Shown: positions 47,169 to 60,780, counted from the stretch's first letter. The stretch is 64,000 nucleotides of DNA from Plectrocnemia conspersa (GCA_009617715.1 VTFK01000281.1:434001-498000); one strand, 5' to 3'. The notes: generated by a model not told the origin, from the sequence alone. Numbers and translations: made by a program.

Positions 47169-49989
47169 AAAAATATAAGAAAGAACGAAATATGCAAGTC
47201 TTCCCATTTACCAAAATTAAGTACCGTGGTGAATTCTGTTAAAAACACATTAATAATTTTTTGATGTTAAATAATATAACATTTTTTTATTTATTTTTAA
47301 TGCTATGTTTGTTATCAAATAACAATATTAAATTACATGAAAATATACATAATTCAACATTTAACCCATTTCAAATTCCATTAAAACCACTAACGGGCAA
47401 ATAAATCATTTATATATCTTGGGTTATTCCGTAACTCGCTGACATTGTGTAACGATGATATGGATATATGGATTATTAAAAATATTGTAATAAAATTCAT
47501 AAGAAAAAAATCACAACGTATTATCAAGGGATATTCATTTCTTAGATTTGATGCTTATAATATTTCATCCAATACATAAAATATTTTATTATCCAGGAAA
47601 ATCTACTATTTCTTGCAGGACTTATAATATATTGTAAATATATTTATTGTTGTTAAAATAGCGCAAAAAATCATATAATTAATTATGGAAGTTATATATT
47701 TCTACAGCATCGCTCACATATCTCAAAATGTAGGCAATTTGTTTTATTGACATATATTTATTTGTTCTCCTCGCTAAAGGTGGTGCTTTACCCCAACTTA
47801 ATTAAGGTAAACATAACCCTTTACTAACTCGTAAACAAACACTGTCATATGTTCAAAGTTAAATAAATAAGCATTTGGTAACAGTGGACAATTGTACTAA
47901 CAGTTTTGCTCCTAATTTAGCCTTGAAAACCCATCCCTCTTAAACCTTATATTATCAAACAAATAGACTAAATTATTTATAACATTATAATAATAACTAC
48001 ATTTATAACCTTTTAAATAATAAAATAGATCACCGTCTCGCAAAATCAGTCTAGTTTTTAGTACATGCTCACTATTTTTTTATATTATAAATATTATATT
48101 GCAACATTACACGCATTACACTTAGTAAATAATGAGACACAAGACTGAAATTAAAGTATGTAAATCAATGACACAAGCTATTATTACAGCTTAGAATCAA
48201 TATATGTCACAATAACGGTATTTATCCGTGAGATTATAAAAAATTAAGTGCTATGGGATTCGATCTTGGGTCTTCCAGCCATTATTCATTGGCTTATATA
48301 ACTGATTTATCGTATTGACTTATAATAATAATATTTATAGATCAAAATATATCTTTTTGATCCCTTACTTGTTAATATGAGTAATTTAAAACGATCGTGA
48401 TATAATTTATATTATCTTATTACCTACACTTATACATTAAACATATAATATAATATTAAAATATTCCATTGAAAAGCTTCAGCACATTCAAGAAGCTCTT
48501 TTAAAAATATTTTTTTAGCTTCACGCGTTATTTTTAGGGCGTAAGGATATAAACGTAATTTATTACAACGAAAATGATTTTTTCTATCCAAAAAGGTGTT
48601 TCACAAACGCTATACACCATATTACGCAAATACAATAAAGACGATAAATTCGCGCTACGGCCTTTCGTTTTCTTCTTCTTAAAAGGAAAATTCGATTTGA
48701 TTTTTGTGTGTATGTTACGCTTTTATTGGAAAAGCAAATATGAATATTCGTATGAAAATATTTATTATTATTCTATGTATATAATTCGGCATCAAATAAT
48801 CGACGTCGTCTTTTAGTAAAAAGTACTTGAATTTCCTATTGTGCGAAAACATCGAAATAAATATTTATTTTACAGCAAAAATGTACTAATATATATTATT
48901 TATCTAATTATGATTAAATGTATGTATATATTTTATAAGTATTTAAACATATCATTGCATTAATTTAACTATAGATATAATTATATCTAACTTATTAGGC
49001 TCTTTGGCATGTTAAATTAAAATCAGTAATATTGCCAACGTCGTCATTCTATGGAATGCGTATTCCGAAGTTTCAGTACCTGTTCAAATAAGATATTTTG
49101 TGCTGACCCTTGTCTTCGCAAGGTCTACGGATTTGATTAAAATTTGCAATTAGAAACTGTAAATGGATCGCTTGTAAAGAAAATATTGTTTGTTCATGCT
49201 GATGAAAAAAAAATCGTTTTTCGATTTCAGATTGCTGTTTAAATACTGATGGGTATTGATTGTATATTGATTAATTTTCGCCGTTGTAATACGTAAGTCA
49301 TCATTTTACAACAGAAGATTTGAACTAATATCGTTAGCGTATTTGTTTAAGATCCGCCAAGCTTTTAAATTACTTTATGTTGTTTTAACTCCTTCGTCAG
49401 CAGATCAATAACGCAATTATGTTGAGGTAATCTTTATTCACGTATCTAAGGTTTGATTTCGTATGGCTCATTTTTTTTGTATAAATATATATGTATATTA
49501 TTATTATTTATACCATAAAATAAATATATAATTGTGTATCTATCAAATTAAAGACTATAAATTTATTGACAAATTGTTATATGATCGCGCAAATATTTAT
49601 CGTTATTTAATATTTTCTATAATATGTATTTTTAATAAATCAAGAATAATTTGACTACTTAGCAAGACTTATAAGAATCTGCCTAATTTGATACACTGTA
49701 AATACATTAAATGTAATTTTACTGGAAGTCAAAACTTGTGTATTTGGCTACGCGGCAAGAATTATTGGACATTTTAATCATAATCCTATGCTACTCCTAG
49801 ACACATTTTCTATTTAATTTACTTGCTGTATTTATAAATATAATATTGTTCTATAGTCATTTTCAAAAGCTTATATAATAGAAAATGTTTTCTTCTATAT
49901 ACTAAAAAATATGTGTTTAGTTTTTTTCGCCATTATAAAAGTGAAAATCAATCGATGCAATTTCGCTATTCACTGTTTATTATGAGACT
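47169..49989. other. AT-rich intergenic DNA
   Basis: Apart from the SINE-like copy at 48178-48300, no content recognised. The 80-codon frame at 48574-48816 is aromatic and Lys-rich as expected from AT-rich read-through. Confidence 0.5.
48178..48300 (-). repeat. Second, diverged copy of the SINE-like repeat
   Basis: Shares with the copy at 32085 the B-box region (ATTCGAT variant) and the terminal word TTATTACAGCTT on the + strand, in the same relative order and orientation, but is shorter in between. Confidence 0.3.
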
Positions 49990-50720
49990 TTGGCGTAGGA
50001 GAAAAGTGTCGTGGAAATCGACGAATGCGACCTTTTAAGCGAAGTAACGTTGACACGAGAAAAAGTGTCAACGATCAATCAATGCCAAAGCTGACAAGTT
50101 TCCACATTGTGACGTCGCGCACGTTTTCAGAAAATCCGAAATTGTGTCGGTAGATTATATTAACAATTATACTTTGATATTATGTGTTGTCGGAATTGTA
50201 TTGAAACATTGTAAAACAAACATAATTTAATTATAATAATGCCTACACAAACCATGTAATGTAGTTATTTAATTATTTTGTCAGTTTTGCATATGCAAAA
50301 ATATAGTTATTAAATCTATTCAAATAATATTAGTTATTAAATCTATTCAATTATTTAATTATAACGTGAGCTTAAAAATATATTTTGCGTTAATTTCGAT
50401 ATATGGATATTGCATATAAAAATCACTAAAAAAAACATTTTAATTTTAGTTACCATGTCACGATCGCCAGCGACGTTGAATGGCAGAGACTTGCCTTTTT
50501 TAAGTTATAGTAAAAGCATTTTATTAATTTTGTATACATATTTTGTAAAGGTTTTGCACGTTGCACCTGATGCCTTGTCCGCGTCTATCGCGTTAATGCG
50601 CCATAGCAGAGTTACGATGCGGAAAAGTGTTTTCGCTGAAAGGGCGTCGCTAACTCTCGCGCTTTTATCGCCGAAGAAAGCGTAAAATTGTCAAAGAGTT
50701 TATATCGCCATATGTTGAAG
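49990..50720. promoter_or_regulatory. Two GC-raised islands around a short tandem duplication
   Basis: Islands at 49990-50170 and 50450-50720 are CpG-rich. Between them a 27-bp unit (TAGTTATTAAATCTATTCAA...) is repeated twice, starting at 50304 and 50331. The 91-codon frame at 50410-50685 has no recognisable features. Confidence 0.25.
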
Positions 50721-51559
50721 CGATTGGCGCAATCTATACCAAAGAGGTTTTTCTTTCAAAGAAATATTATATTGTTATTTAAGAATATCTTGTTAGCGCT
50801 AAAAAGCCTTTTTTTTTAATTACTGAGCGAAGTTATTACTACATTGAAGCCAACATTTACAAAATAAAGCACTATTAATAATATTGGATAATTCAGAAGG
50901 CGTTTCATGTTTAGTATACCCTAGGATTTAATAATTACGTTACTAGTTAATGAATATTTTATAAACGAATAACACAAAATTAAATAATTTTTCCATATTT
51001 TTTAAAACAAGCAGAAATTATTAACTAGAATTTTTTCTGCTTACTGTGGTCTATTTAGATCAACATTACTATGGCCCGTAAAAAAAAAATATTACAAAAG
51101 GATTGGCCAATTTTAGTATTGAATAAGTTTTTTATATCACAAAATCAAATTGCGCTATACAACATATAAAGAAACTGCTCATTTAATAAATCGCTTAAAT
51201 ACGTATTTTAGATTACATGGAAAATATCTGCAAGCCAAAGCTTTTATTTCATTATAAACGGTGGGCAAGGAGAATTTTAAAAAAAAAAGTGGGAAATCAA
51301 AGGTTTCAAAGCTTTACATAAGCCTTGAGTTTGGAACAAAAATATAGGGAAAATAATTAAATGTGCCAAGCAAAGCCGAGACTTTTTTAAAAAAAAAATT
51401 TAATGTATTTGATTAATCAATATTTTAATACATTGCATTTTCATTATGCCAAAAATTTTACAGTTGTTTTTTATAATTAGTTTTTGAATTTTTTGGATCT
51501 GTAACGTCGAAGAGACGAAGAAAATGTTGTAATAATTTCTTCGTATATACGTTTAAAAA

Positions 51560-51680
51560 GAGAGGTCGCAATCAGGCGCGTACGGCGAGATACGTTCCCT
51601 TTCGCTCGCTCGCGTGTTAAATGACCTCATCTCTCACTCACTCTCGTCACTTAGCACGCGAGTGTTTAAAGAGAGTGAGC
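51560..51680. repeat. CpG-rich imperfect inverted repeat next to a LINE scrap
   Basis: GCTCGCGTGTTAA around 51610 pairs with TTAGCACGCGAGTG around 51650, with CTCTCACTCACTCTC between them and a partly complementary GAGAGTGAG at 51671. It is far more CpG-rich than its flanks. It may be a foldback/MITE fragment. Confidence 0.5.
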
Positions 51681-51682
51681 AG

Positions 51683-51784
51683 GCCATAATTGATACAGAA
51701 AAAGCTTTCGACACAATATGTCATTCCAGTTTATTTCACAAACTACTCAAATACAAAACTCCCGACTATTTGCTACGCTTATAC
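51683..51784 (+). pseudogene. Jockey-like non-LTR reverse transcriptase scrap
   Basis: A single 34-codon block reads AIIDTEKAFDTICHSSLFHK followed by LLKYKTPDYLLRL and a stop. It matches the A/B region of jockey-clade reverse transcriptases (family pattern LDVEKAFD.VWH.GLL.KL...P..L..LI), where the aspartates of D.EKAFD belong to the active site. Sequence on both sides has no further RT similarity that I can see, so it is a small, dead fragment. Confidence 0.6.
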
Positions 51785-53600
51785 TAGAGAGTAGAAGCTA
51801 TGGTGTTTCACTGAATAATATTATTTTTTCAAAATTGCTAGTCATTCAAAATATAGCTTTAAAATAATATATTAAATAAAACATATTTTCATACTTATCT
51901 TAAAAAACTTTAAATAGCAACAATCAAAGAAAATTGTAATTTTTATACCAGAAAATACCATGAAACTATTTCGTATAATTACTTAACCCAATAATCTCGT
52001 GTATCAAAAAATACGATAAAAACAACCTTAAATATAAATCAAAACATATTAATGGTTCCATATCTTCAGCAAATTGTACTACAATTATCACTTTATTCTC
52101 TGAATTTATTTTTCTTTTTCTTTAATTAAATTTTAAATTGTAAAGACGTTTTTTGCTTTCTTTTTTAAATTACAACACCAGCGTTTAATTTTATATATTT
52201 TTATTTTGTATTATATTGTAGCTAATAACACGATTGTAAACATAAAAATGATTACGAACCAACAACATGTATTGTATATAATGGTATTGTGGGGAGTTCA
52301 ACTAACTGCACCGTTAACTCTGAGGTCATTCAAACGAACATTTTAAATATTATGAAAAGAAAATTACTTACTTATTAGACAAAAGGTCTAACAATAAAAA
52401 ATAATATTCAAAAGCAAAATTGCGTAATATTTCGAGATTTCACAGATAGATATCTGCTAGCACGTCCGTTAACCACTCGTAAGTACCATAAAACTACCAT
52501 TTTGTGCTTAAAATATGTACGATAGAAAATTATTTTACTTGCGTAAAAATCGCTAATATCATCTACCCTTTGCATAAGCGATTTTCAAAGAATGAACATA
52601 TTTCGTTAATTAAATAATTAGGCGATGCAACAGGCACACCAACATCCACATCTATGATTTTCTAGAGCGTCTCGAATCAATCGTATAAAAGATTAGATAC
52701 TTTTTCATATCGGCAGAAGAACAAATTGACTCGGAATGAGACGGTTAACCCTTTGAGTAGTGAGTTAATTTAAACACATTTATTAATTTATTAGTATACA
52801 TCTAGAAATGAATTAATTTTACATGTTTTTTTTCTATAATTATTTTTTTGTTATTTATTTATTATTATTTATATAAAATTTATTGTAAGTTATAAAAAAC
52901 AGTGTTTCTCAACATTTAAATGCTTTGATTGATTTTACTTCTTTTTTATTTTAGTGTGTTTTTGAATAATTTATTTGCACACTTTCCTAACATTAAATTT
53001 CGTTTATTTATTTTACATATTTTTTTATATATTTTTAGGTTTTTTGAATTTTTAAAACTTGAAAGTATGTTAGTAAAATAATTATATTATTGAAACAACA
53101 GTTTAAAAGCTTAAAAAAAAAACATAGTAAATCAAAAATATTCTATTCCAACAAAAAAAATTTTTTTAAGCCCTCACGGTTTTTTTAGTAATTTGATTCC
53201 AGATTATGAGCCAACCTTTAATCTTCATTAAATGAAATTTTGTCATTCAAGATCAAATTTTTTGAAGAACCAGATGTAAAAAGTTGCATAACCTATTTTA
53301 TTTTGTAATTATTGAATACTATATTTTCTGTATGATTCTTTTAGTAAATTCATAAAGATAGGAATATTTTATATATATTCATTGATCCGTGTAATGTATT
53401 TTATATAGACTAAAAGATTTAAATGATAATTTAAATTTGCGCCATTCTCATAAATACATATTCTTTTATATACTCTATAAAATTCCACATAAAATAATGA
53501 AAATAAATTTCACTTGCGATACTTGGGGGGAAAAAAGCGAAAGAGCCACAAAAGTATAGCAAATCAAACATTAACCGAAAGAGTAACTTTTGAAATTAAG
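51785..53600. other. AT-rich intergenic DNA, nothing recognised
   Basis: Long A and T runs around 52800-53200. No coding-like frame. Confidence 0.55.
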
Positions 53601-53604
53601 TATC

Positions 53605-53690
53605 CCCACATTCTCCTGGTTTAACTCCATTGGAATTTATGGGGGTCACATAAAAGATCCCTAAAAAGTACGAGGGCTAAATGTTAACGA
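53605..53690 (+). pseudogene. Possible mariner transposase scrap (C-terminal DD34D region)
   Basis: The + strand reads PHSPGLTPLEF and, after a one-base shift, YGGHIKD. This fits the family block PPRSPDL.PLDF.LWG.LKD around the last catalytic Asp of mariner transposases, with that Asp replaced by Gly. Only about 20 residues match, so chance is possible. Confidence 0.35.
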
Positions 53691-53804
53691 TGATAATTTT
53701 CAAAAACCAATAAAAAATAAATACATATATTCTTTCCTAATAATATTTTTTATAAATTCAAACTATCTAAATAAATATTGTAATACAATAAAATATTATT
53801 CTAT

Positions 53805-54107
53805 ATGAGTCTAGAAACACACAGCCTAGTGCGAATCCCTAATAATATTCAATCCAGTTTTCACTTTCACATACAATGTAGCGCTATTTGCGATGATTTC
53901 GCAAACTGCGAAAATCCCAACTTACGTACGTACGTCGCGTATATACAAAACATATTTGTCGACGTTTTGTTAAAAAAAGACATCCATATCCCAGCATCCA
54001 CATCTGTCGCATTCATCCCGCGGGACGTGTTTAGCGAACGATCCATTATGTCGAGAGTGATCCATCAAATATTGCATCGTAAAGTGCGCTCGGATAGCTC
54101 TCTGTAA
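53805..54107 (+). CDS. Unrecognised 100-codon frame in a GC-raised island
   Basis: Opens at ATG 53805 and ends at TAA 54107. The second half is compositionally protein-like: ICDDFANCENPNLRTYVAYI, then a hydrophobic patch, IHIPASTSVAFIPRDVF and SERSIMSRVIHQILHRKVRS. No membrane segment, signal peptide or known motif. No splice sites are obvious and the upstream DNA is AT-rich. It might be a small intronless gene, a relic, or a conserved non-coding element that is open by chance. Confidence 0.25.
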   Translation: MSLETHSLVRIPNNIQSSFHFHIQCSAICDDFANCENPNLRTYVAYIQNIFVDVLLKKDIHIPASTSVAFIPRDVFSERSIMSRVIHQILHRKVRSDSSL

Positions 54108-54589
54108 TAAAAAGTGCTTTTTTACAATATATTTATATATTTACCTACACTTAAGTGGATGGCCATTGTTTTAAACTAGCGCAATAAACGTAAAACCTAT
54201 TAAGAGTGGCTAGCCTTAATAAAATAAAACATGTCACACATGAAATTGGGCATTTGCTCCGTTTTTTTTACTGTTGAAGAAAAAAATGTGTTTAATTAAT
54301 ATATTCTATATTTATTTCGTTAGTTACTATAACTTTCCTGTCAGAAATTTAATTTACAGCTATTTTATTAAATCGTAAAAACGACGTTATATTATCTCAG
54401 CGAAATAATGCTGTTAAAATATAAGTACAACTACAACAAAAAGTATAAAGATCAACAAAAATGGTTTTATTATAATATATTTTGTAATTTCAAGTAATTT
54501 AGTGTAAAATAACTAATATATGTGTAAAAATTCTCTATTTAATACAAAACTAAATTTAACGTCTAACCCTTTTCACCTAACTAGTGCTG

Positions 54590-54840
54590 GAATATATTAA
54601 TCGTAATAGTAACACTGACGAAATGACAGAAGACAAATTCGTAGCACCGCAAGATATATTGCTCAAACGAACTAAATGGGACCGATTTTTTACCCTAATA
54701 GTAACCCAGTAAGGAAAAAGGCAAACCCCTTATTAATGATCAAGCAAACAGATAACGGAAAACTTTTTTTAAGGCTAAAAAATTACTTCTCGCTTCGGTT
54801 CTTTCTGTTAGTGTCGTTGCGATAAAATTACAACATCAAG
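54590..54840. promoter_or_regulatory. GC-raised island
   Basis: Moderately raised GC, no coding frame. Candidate regulatory element by composition only. Confidence 0.15.
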
Positions 54841-56039
54841 GTTCCTTAACATTTTTTATAAAATAAATAAATAAATATAGTATTTATTTGCATGGATAAA
54901 ACAATTTAGAACGCGAGTAGGTCGACAAAACTTCGACACAGCAATAATTTATTAGTTCAGTTTAAAGTGTGCTAACTTCAAAATCAAGTTCCAATGAATA
55001 GAATATTATATTTGATAGTGTGCAAAGTCCGTGTTTATACCCACATAACTTTGCATGTATCAAGTGTACAATTAAATAAATAACTACACCTCGCTTGCGT
55101 TAATGATCATACTTAAAAATAATTGACTCGATTTCTAACTTTCACATAATAACCAAATAATATTCAGACGACGCTAATTCGAAAGTTTATCCATTGATAT
55201 ATAAAATCAATGAACGTATTCTATAAGTGGTAATGAGATATTTTTTTACTAAATAGATTTTGGATTAGATACGATTAAAACTATTTAATGTTTCGTTTTA
55301 ATTAAATATTTTATTAATAAAAAAATTTCACGTTAAAGTATATAACATAAGTAAAATAAACTAACATGCTTTTATGTTTTTAAAAAACTTACAAGATCGC
55401 GTCTCTTGAATATAATACTACTTAAATATTTTCTTTCCATTTGTATTAAATTAAATTATGTAAAAATAATATAAATACTGTATTATTTTATAATTGAACT
55501 ATTATTGTACCAGTTTATTTTAATAATAAATATAAAATTATTTTACGCAGTCGACAATGTAAATAAAATTGAATTGTTACTTTATAAGTTCACCGCAGAT
55601 TTCTCGACAAATCGAATCTAATTAAACGTTAACTTTATAAAGATGATTTTTAATAACTGGCTGAGCCCTTCGGGTTAATAAAGAACCGAATGCTCGTTTC
55701 GTAATTATATTTTGGGTAATCAACTTTTTAATTAAAAGCGAGAAATTTAAAAGCTCCGACATAAAACTCCCCTATTTATTTTGGTATTATACTGCACAAT
55801 ATAACGTTAATTTTACCTTTTTTTATGCGTATGTGTGCGTTTTATAACGCAAAGTCAGTCTGAAAATTCAGGCATTTTTATGAACTTTAAAACATGACAG
55901 ATTAAATACGTTATATTTTTATTAAAAGTACGAATTTAGAACTTATTATTCTGTCTATAATAGAAAATTATTTAATTATACTAAAATCGCTGTATATAAT
56001 AATACACGTAAACAAATGAAATATATTTAATTATAATTA
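54841..56039. other. AT-rich intergenic DNA with a small GC-raised patch at 55650-55780
   Basis: Nothing recognised. Confidence 0.5.
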
Positions 56040-57806
56040 ATAAAAATAAAAATAGAGTTGCCACGATGATTTTCAAACCTCCACTAATGTATTCTTTTGT
56101 TGTCAATCAATGAAAAATAAGCATTCAAATATAAAACAAAATTGTCGACGGTAACGTGGCAACAGTTTTAAATAATTATTATTTAATAATAAAATTTTTC
56201 TACGCGACAATAATTTTCATTAAATCGTCATGTGTGTTGTTCAATTTGACTGAATATAAATATTCGGATTGCAAATTAACTAGGTATGTTATAACTATGA
56301 AAATGAAATATGTACATAATGTGTGTATGGATTATAAAAATACATTGATTAAACTAGATAAACAATCTTCGTAATGAAATCTTCAAATTTCGAATTCCTG
56401 TCAACGGACTCCGAGGCCAAAAAGTGAGTTTTATCTTTTATAATACATAAACATTATCATTGCTTCCGATTTAATGCACATATACGTTTAATTAGAATAA
56501 ACTATGTACGTTTTAAACGTGAACATGTAATATATACTTAGTACGTATGAAGATTGAGGTTAATGTCGATCAAACCGTATAAATGATTTTTTTTATCTAT
56601 TGATATTTGGGGTTACTATCTTTCACGACGATCGCATGACAATGATTGTGATGCAGTCGGTTATTCAGCTGTTATTATGGATTTATATTTTTATTATAGA
56701 TTTCAAATATTCTTAGTTTATTATAGATTTTAAATATGCTTAGTTTAATATAAATTTTTAATACAGTTAAAACTTTTGCACCTATTAATTATTAAAATAT
56801 ATAATGTTGCGCAGAAAAAACATTTACGTTGAAAAACATATAAATCAAAATATTTTTCAATAAAAATAGACAAAGGTTTCAAAATTATTAACATTTTTAA
56901 AGTGCATATTGTGCTTACTGTCCACTTTTGGTCTAAAGTAAGAGATTAGGTGCTTGATATTTATTGATATTCGTTTATATTTTCTTTATAATCACTAAAA
57001 GTAATAAAAAAACTGGCTTTTATATTTACACATAAAACATATAAACAATTTTTTTTAACTATAAAGTAACTTATGGTGTCTGAAAAACTTTCACGCAAAA
57101 CGTTATCATTGTTACGAAGACTGATCTCAGTATAACGAAATATTTTGCTCCAAATTTAAGAATGACGTTACAACTTGACACAATATTTTTTTCGAATTCA
57201 GTCCAACCTTAATTTGGCGTATGCCAGATGTTCACAAGCAAAATTCAAGGTGTTTCGCCAACCCTTAAACTTTTTTTATAAAACATTTTTCTAACAAATT
57301 TTATTGTGTTCATTACAGTATCCTAAAAAATGGACAAAAATCGATTTGTCAATTTTATAAGAGGCTATTTTGATGCTGTAGTAATATAATAATTAAAAAT
57401 AAAATAAAAATATATCATCTTCCTTACATTCAATATAACGAATTTTCAGTTTACAGAAATATATTCATTAGTTCCATGAGCTGGTTCATAAATGATATAC
57501 AATATTTAGATTTATCATTAAATATCTAAATTTTAAATCTTACGTTAAATAACATTAAATGATTTCTTCTAGAAATATTTAGTCAAGTTGTAAACCTACT
57601 TTCAAATAAATTGAAAATATTAAGTAGTTTTTATAGATTGAACCATTTGGACTATCATTGAAAATCCTAAATAATAATGTCTACTTTAAACCATTTAATT
57701 TTAAAATATATTTTTTTAAATCAGAACGAAGCAAAAATAATATTTAAAACCCAAAAAGTTGAGGGTCCGGTATTCGCACACTCGCTAGCTTCGGTACCTT
57801 ACGATA
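56040..57806. repeat. Right copy of the large inverted duplication
   Basis: Reverse-complement match to 40966-42650 (see there). It holds about 400 bases (about 56650-57030) with no counterpart on the left, including a 27-28-bp tandem repeat at about 56693-56760 (TATTATAGATTTCAAATATT and variants). It lacks the outer pogo-like end kept on the left at 41752. The frame at 56156-56374 is not protein-like. Confidence 0.9.
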
Positions 57807-58186
57807 GTATTCAATATAACGAATTTTTTTCTTCGGTCTCGTGAGCTTCGCTATATTGATATTTCACTGTACCATGTACATAGCTAAATTTTAAAACTTA
57901 TTTTAAATGATGTACAATATTTAGTTTAATCATTAAATATCTATATTTCAAATCTAACTTTAAATAATATAAAATACTATCTTCTGAAAATATTTATCTA
58001 AGTTGAAAATCTATTTTCAAATGAATTGAAAATACTAAGTGACTTTTGTTTAAAATCTTAAATATTGTCTAATTTCAACCATTAATTTTTTAAATATATT
58101 CAAAAAAATCTGAACGAAGCAAAAATATTATTTAAAACCCAAAAAGTTGAGGGTCCGGTATTCGTACACTCGCTAGCTTCGACAGT
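57480..58186. repeat. Direct duplication of a pogo-like segment
   Basis: The block 57480-57795 is repeated in the same direction at about 57893-58180; both end GAGGGTCCGGTATTCG..CACTCGCTAGCTTCG. Between them lies TTCAATATAACGAA...CGCTATATTGATATTTCACTG followed by TA (about 57869-57871), a pogo/Tigger-type end. So one element end is followed by part of a second copy, a nested or tandem arrangement. Confidence 0.8.
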
Positions 58187-58319
58187 TAGTTATCATAAAA
58201 TACACAAACATGTGTATTACAAAGTGTTTTAAAAAATTGTATGTAAGAGCGACATTTTTTTTACTAAAATAAAAAGGCATAATTTAGAGAAAACAATTAC
58301 AGAACGTGATGTCATTTTA

Positions 58320-58810
58320 AACATAACGCAGTACGTACTACGTTTCATATTTTCCAGTAATTATGTTTTTCACGTTCCATTACCGCCCATTCTCGTGTAT
58401 TTTCGCCTCTGTAAAATCGCATTAATCACCGTTATGACAACAGTTTATAAAGGGTGTATTCACAAAGTTTTGCCAGGGCGTGTCCCGCGCCAAAATACGA
58501 ATAAAAATATAAATTCATTATTCTGTCATGCAATAGCTTATAACACACAAAAGCAATGAATGCGTCTCATTTGCTTAGATTTGCTTTTATTGTAAAACCG
58601 CCGACGATTTTTTTGTCATTTTTCACGCCCATACATTCGCTCCGTGCCTTTTTCCATTTTCTTGTCACCGAAGCAAGCAACATTCTCGAGAAGAGACTTT
58701 GCCTCGTCGGCAAATAAATATATTACGAAAAAGACCGCATATGCGACGCAGTTCTGTGTTCAACTACACTTCAAAGGCAATTTCTATGAACGCGAGGGAT
58801 AACCGACAAA
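58320..58810. promoter_or_regulatory. GC-raised island
   Basis: CpG-rich stretch (GGGCGTGTCCCGCGCC near 58477) without coding frames. Candidate regulatory element. Confidence 0.25.
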
Positions 58811-60269
58811 GAAATAAATTGCAGCATAATATTATGCAATAAAATATAATTATTAACCACGAGGGTAATCTAATAAACAAACATAATTAGAAAGTATTAT
58901 AGGACAGAAAAAACTTTCAACCCTATGATATTTTAAAAAATTAATCTATATCTAAAGGGTATAGTTAATTTTATCATATATTGGCTCAACGGTATATATT
59001 AAATTTATGACTAATAGTAAATAGGTGCTTCTGTATTCATAAACGTGTGTTATTTATATAGATATTTATCACTTTGCTTAGATATTTTTTTAATTAGAGT
59101 AAAATCAAAATATCTTTGCGAAACTGCTTTCTTTACTATTAATTAAATCAATATTATATATATCTTAATTATGTGTGCAATTATAGCACTACGATTTATG
59201 CACAAACAATAATGCTAATTTTAAACGAATAATATTTTATATATTATTTATACATATGAATACATATTTGTTATATATGTATATATGGGAAATTGATATT
59301 TTTCCAAACACATTTTTCAGTGCACATTTTAGTATTCTGTACCGTATATAAAAATATGCCAATATTTAACGTAGGAGTGTAAATCGAGAGTGCCCAGTCT
59401 ACCACAACATTTATCCGAAAAACGATTCATAGCAATTTGAAAAGAAATTAAGTCACATTCCAAAAATACTTTTAGGTATTTCACATTTCTTTAAAAATAT
59501 TTAATATTTATAGAAACATATTTTTATAGCAAAAATTACGATTGCTAGTAAAATAAATTTATAGTTATAATCGTAGTTTTTTATATAGAAAAAGCAGTTT
59601 TTAGCTACGTAGCTTTCTCATTTTTCTCCCGATAACATATGATCGTTTCAAGTCATTAAAGTTAATCTGTAAATATTTAACTACATCAATTTCTAACAAG
59701 AGCTGAAAATACAACATTAAATATGTCTGAAAAGCACTTCTTTATATGACATTTCAAAAATATTTAAACGGCCTACTTACCTTTCATCCAAAGTTTCAAG
59801 ACGAAAGATGAATCTTCAGTGCCTTATTAAAACAAGTTTCATTAACAAAAACATGGCCAACTTTTATTTATAAATAAATAGCAAAAACGGTCTATTATGT
59901 AAAGTTAACATAACCGTAACTTATGTGTATTAAATTAAAAGCACAGTTTATATGAAAAAAGTTCCGCGATTCCTTAAGATTGTTAGCAATTATATTTTTG
60001 TGAAAATTATTAAAATCCTTGAAATTTATAATTAAATAATATTACATATTTTAAATTGAAGCAATATTAGTACTTTTAATACCATAAATTTTTAGTTTTG
60101 TCACTTTCTATCAGGGCTTATGAATATTTAAAAAAGTAACAGGTCACTTTACAATATTAAAGTTGAATGTTATACCGTCTTTTCTCATACTTTAAAATTT
60201 TCCCCATTAATGTATTACTTTTATTTAATAATTTAAATACTTGCTCTATTGTTTTACATTTAATTTAAG
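58811..60269. other. AT-rich intergenic DNA, nothing recognised
   Basis: No coding-like frame, transposon end or strong repeat seen. Confidence 0.55.
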
Positions 60270-60780
60270 AGCTCGCGAGCTGCATATTGCCTGTAACTTA
60301 CATCCGTCATTTTATTTATGAATATAGCACAACCTAGCGGAAGTATGTCCGGCTTAATGACGGCTTCGGCGTATCCGTTCCGTGGCCGACTTACTGCAGG
60401 GCAGCCATGCGCCAGCCCCTGGCTCTAGAGCCATTGCGCCCCCTTTTCCGACCTGATTTTCAATATTTCGGTAATAACTTTTGGAACACAGAGCTACTCC
60501 CACAAAGACGATCGATTCGGGGTTGCGCGTGTGTACATTTAATATGGCCCCGGGCGCCTTTTTCCATTAGGCATACAACGTGCGCGCACCCCGTGTATTA
60601 ATGCTACGTATGCCGCAAAAATGTTATTAATTTTCAGAGAACAAGAAAAAGTTTAGAGGTATGCGTGTGTGAGGCAATGAATCTTCGTTGGACATTTATA
60701 ATTTAATTTAAGAGAACGTTACAAATTTCCATGCGTACTCACGCGTATCACTCTCGCTGCTAAAGCTACTCATTATATTT
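60270..60780. promoter_or_regulatory. Strong GC-raised island
   Basis: Contains a 12-bp palindrome AGCTCGCGAGCT and long CpG-rich runs (GGCCCCGGGCGCC). The 64-codon + frame at 60407-60601 is not recognised and has the composition expected from translating a GC-rich island. Could be a promoter or a conserved element. Confidence 0.3.
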
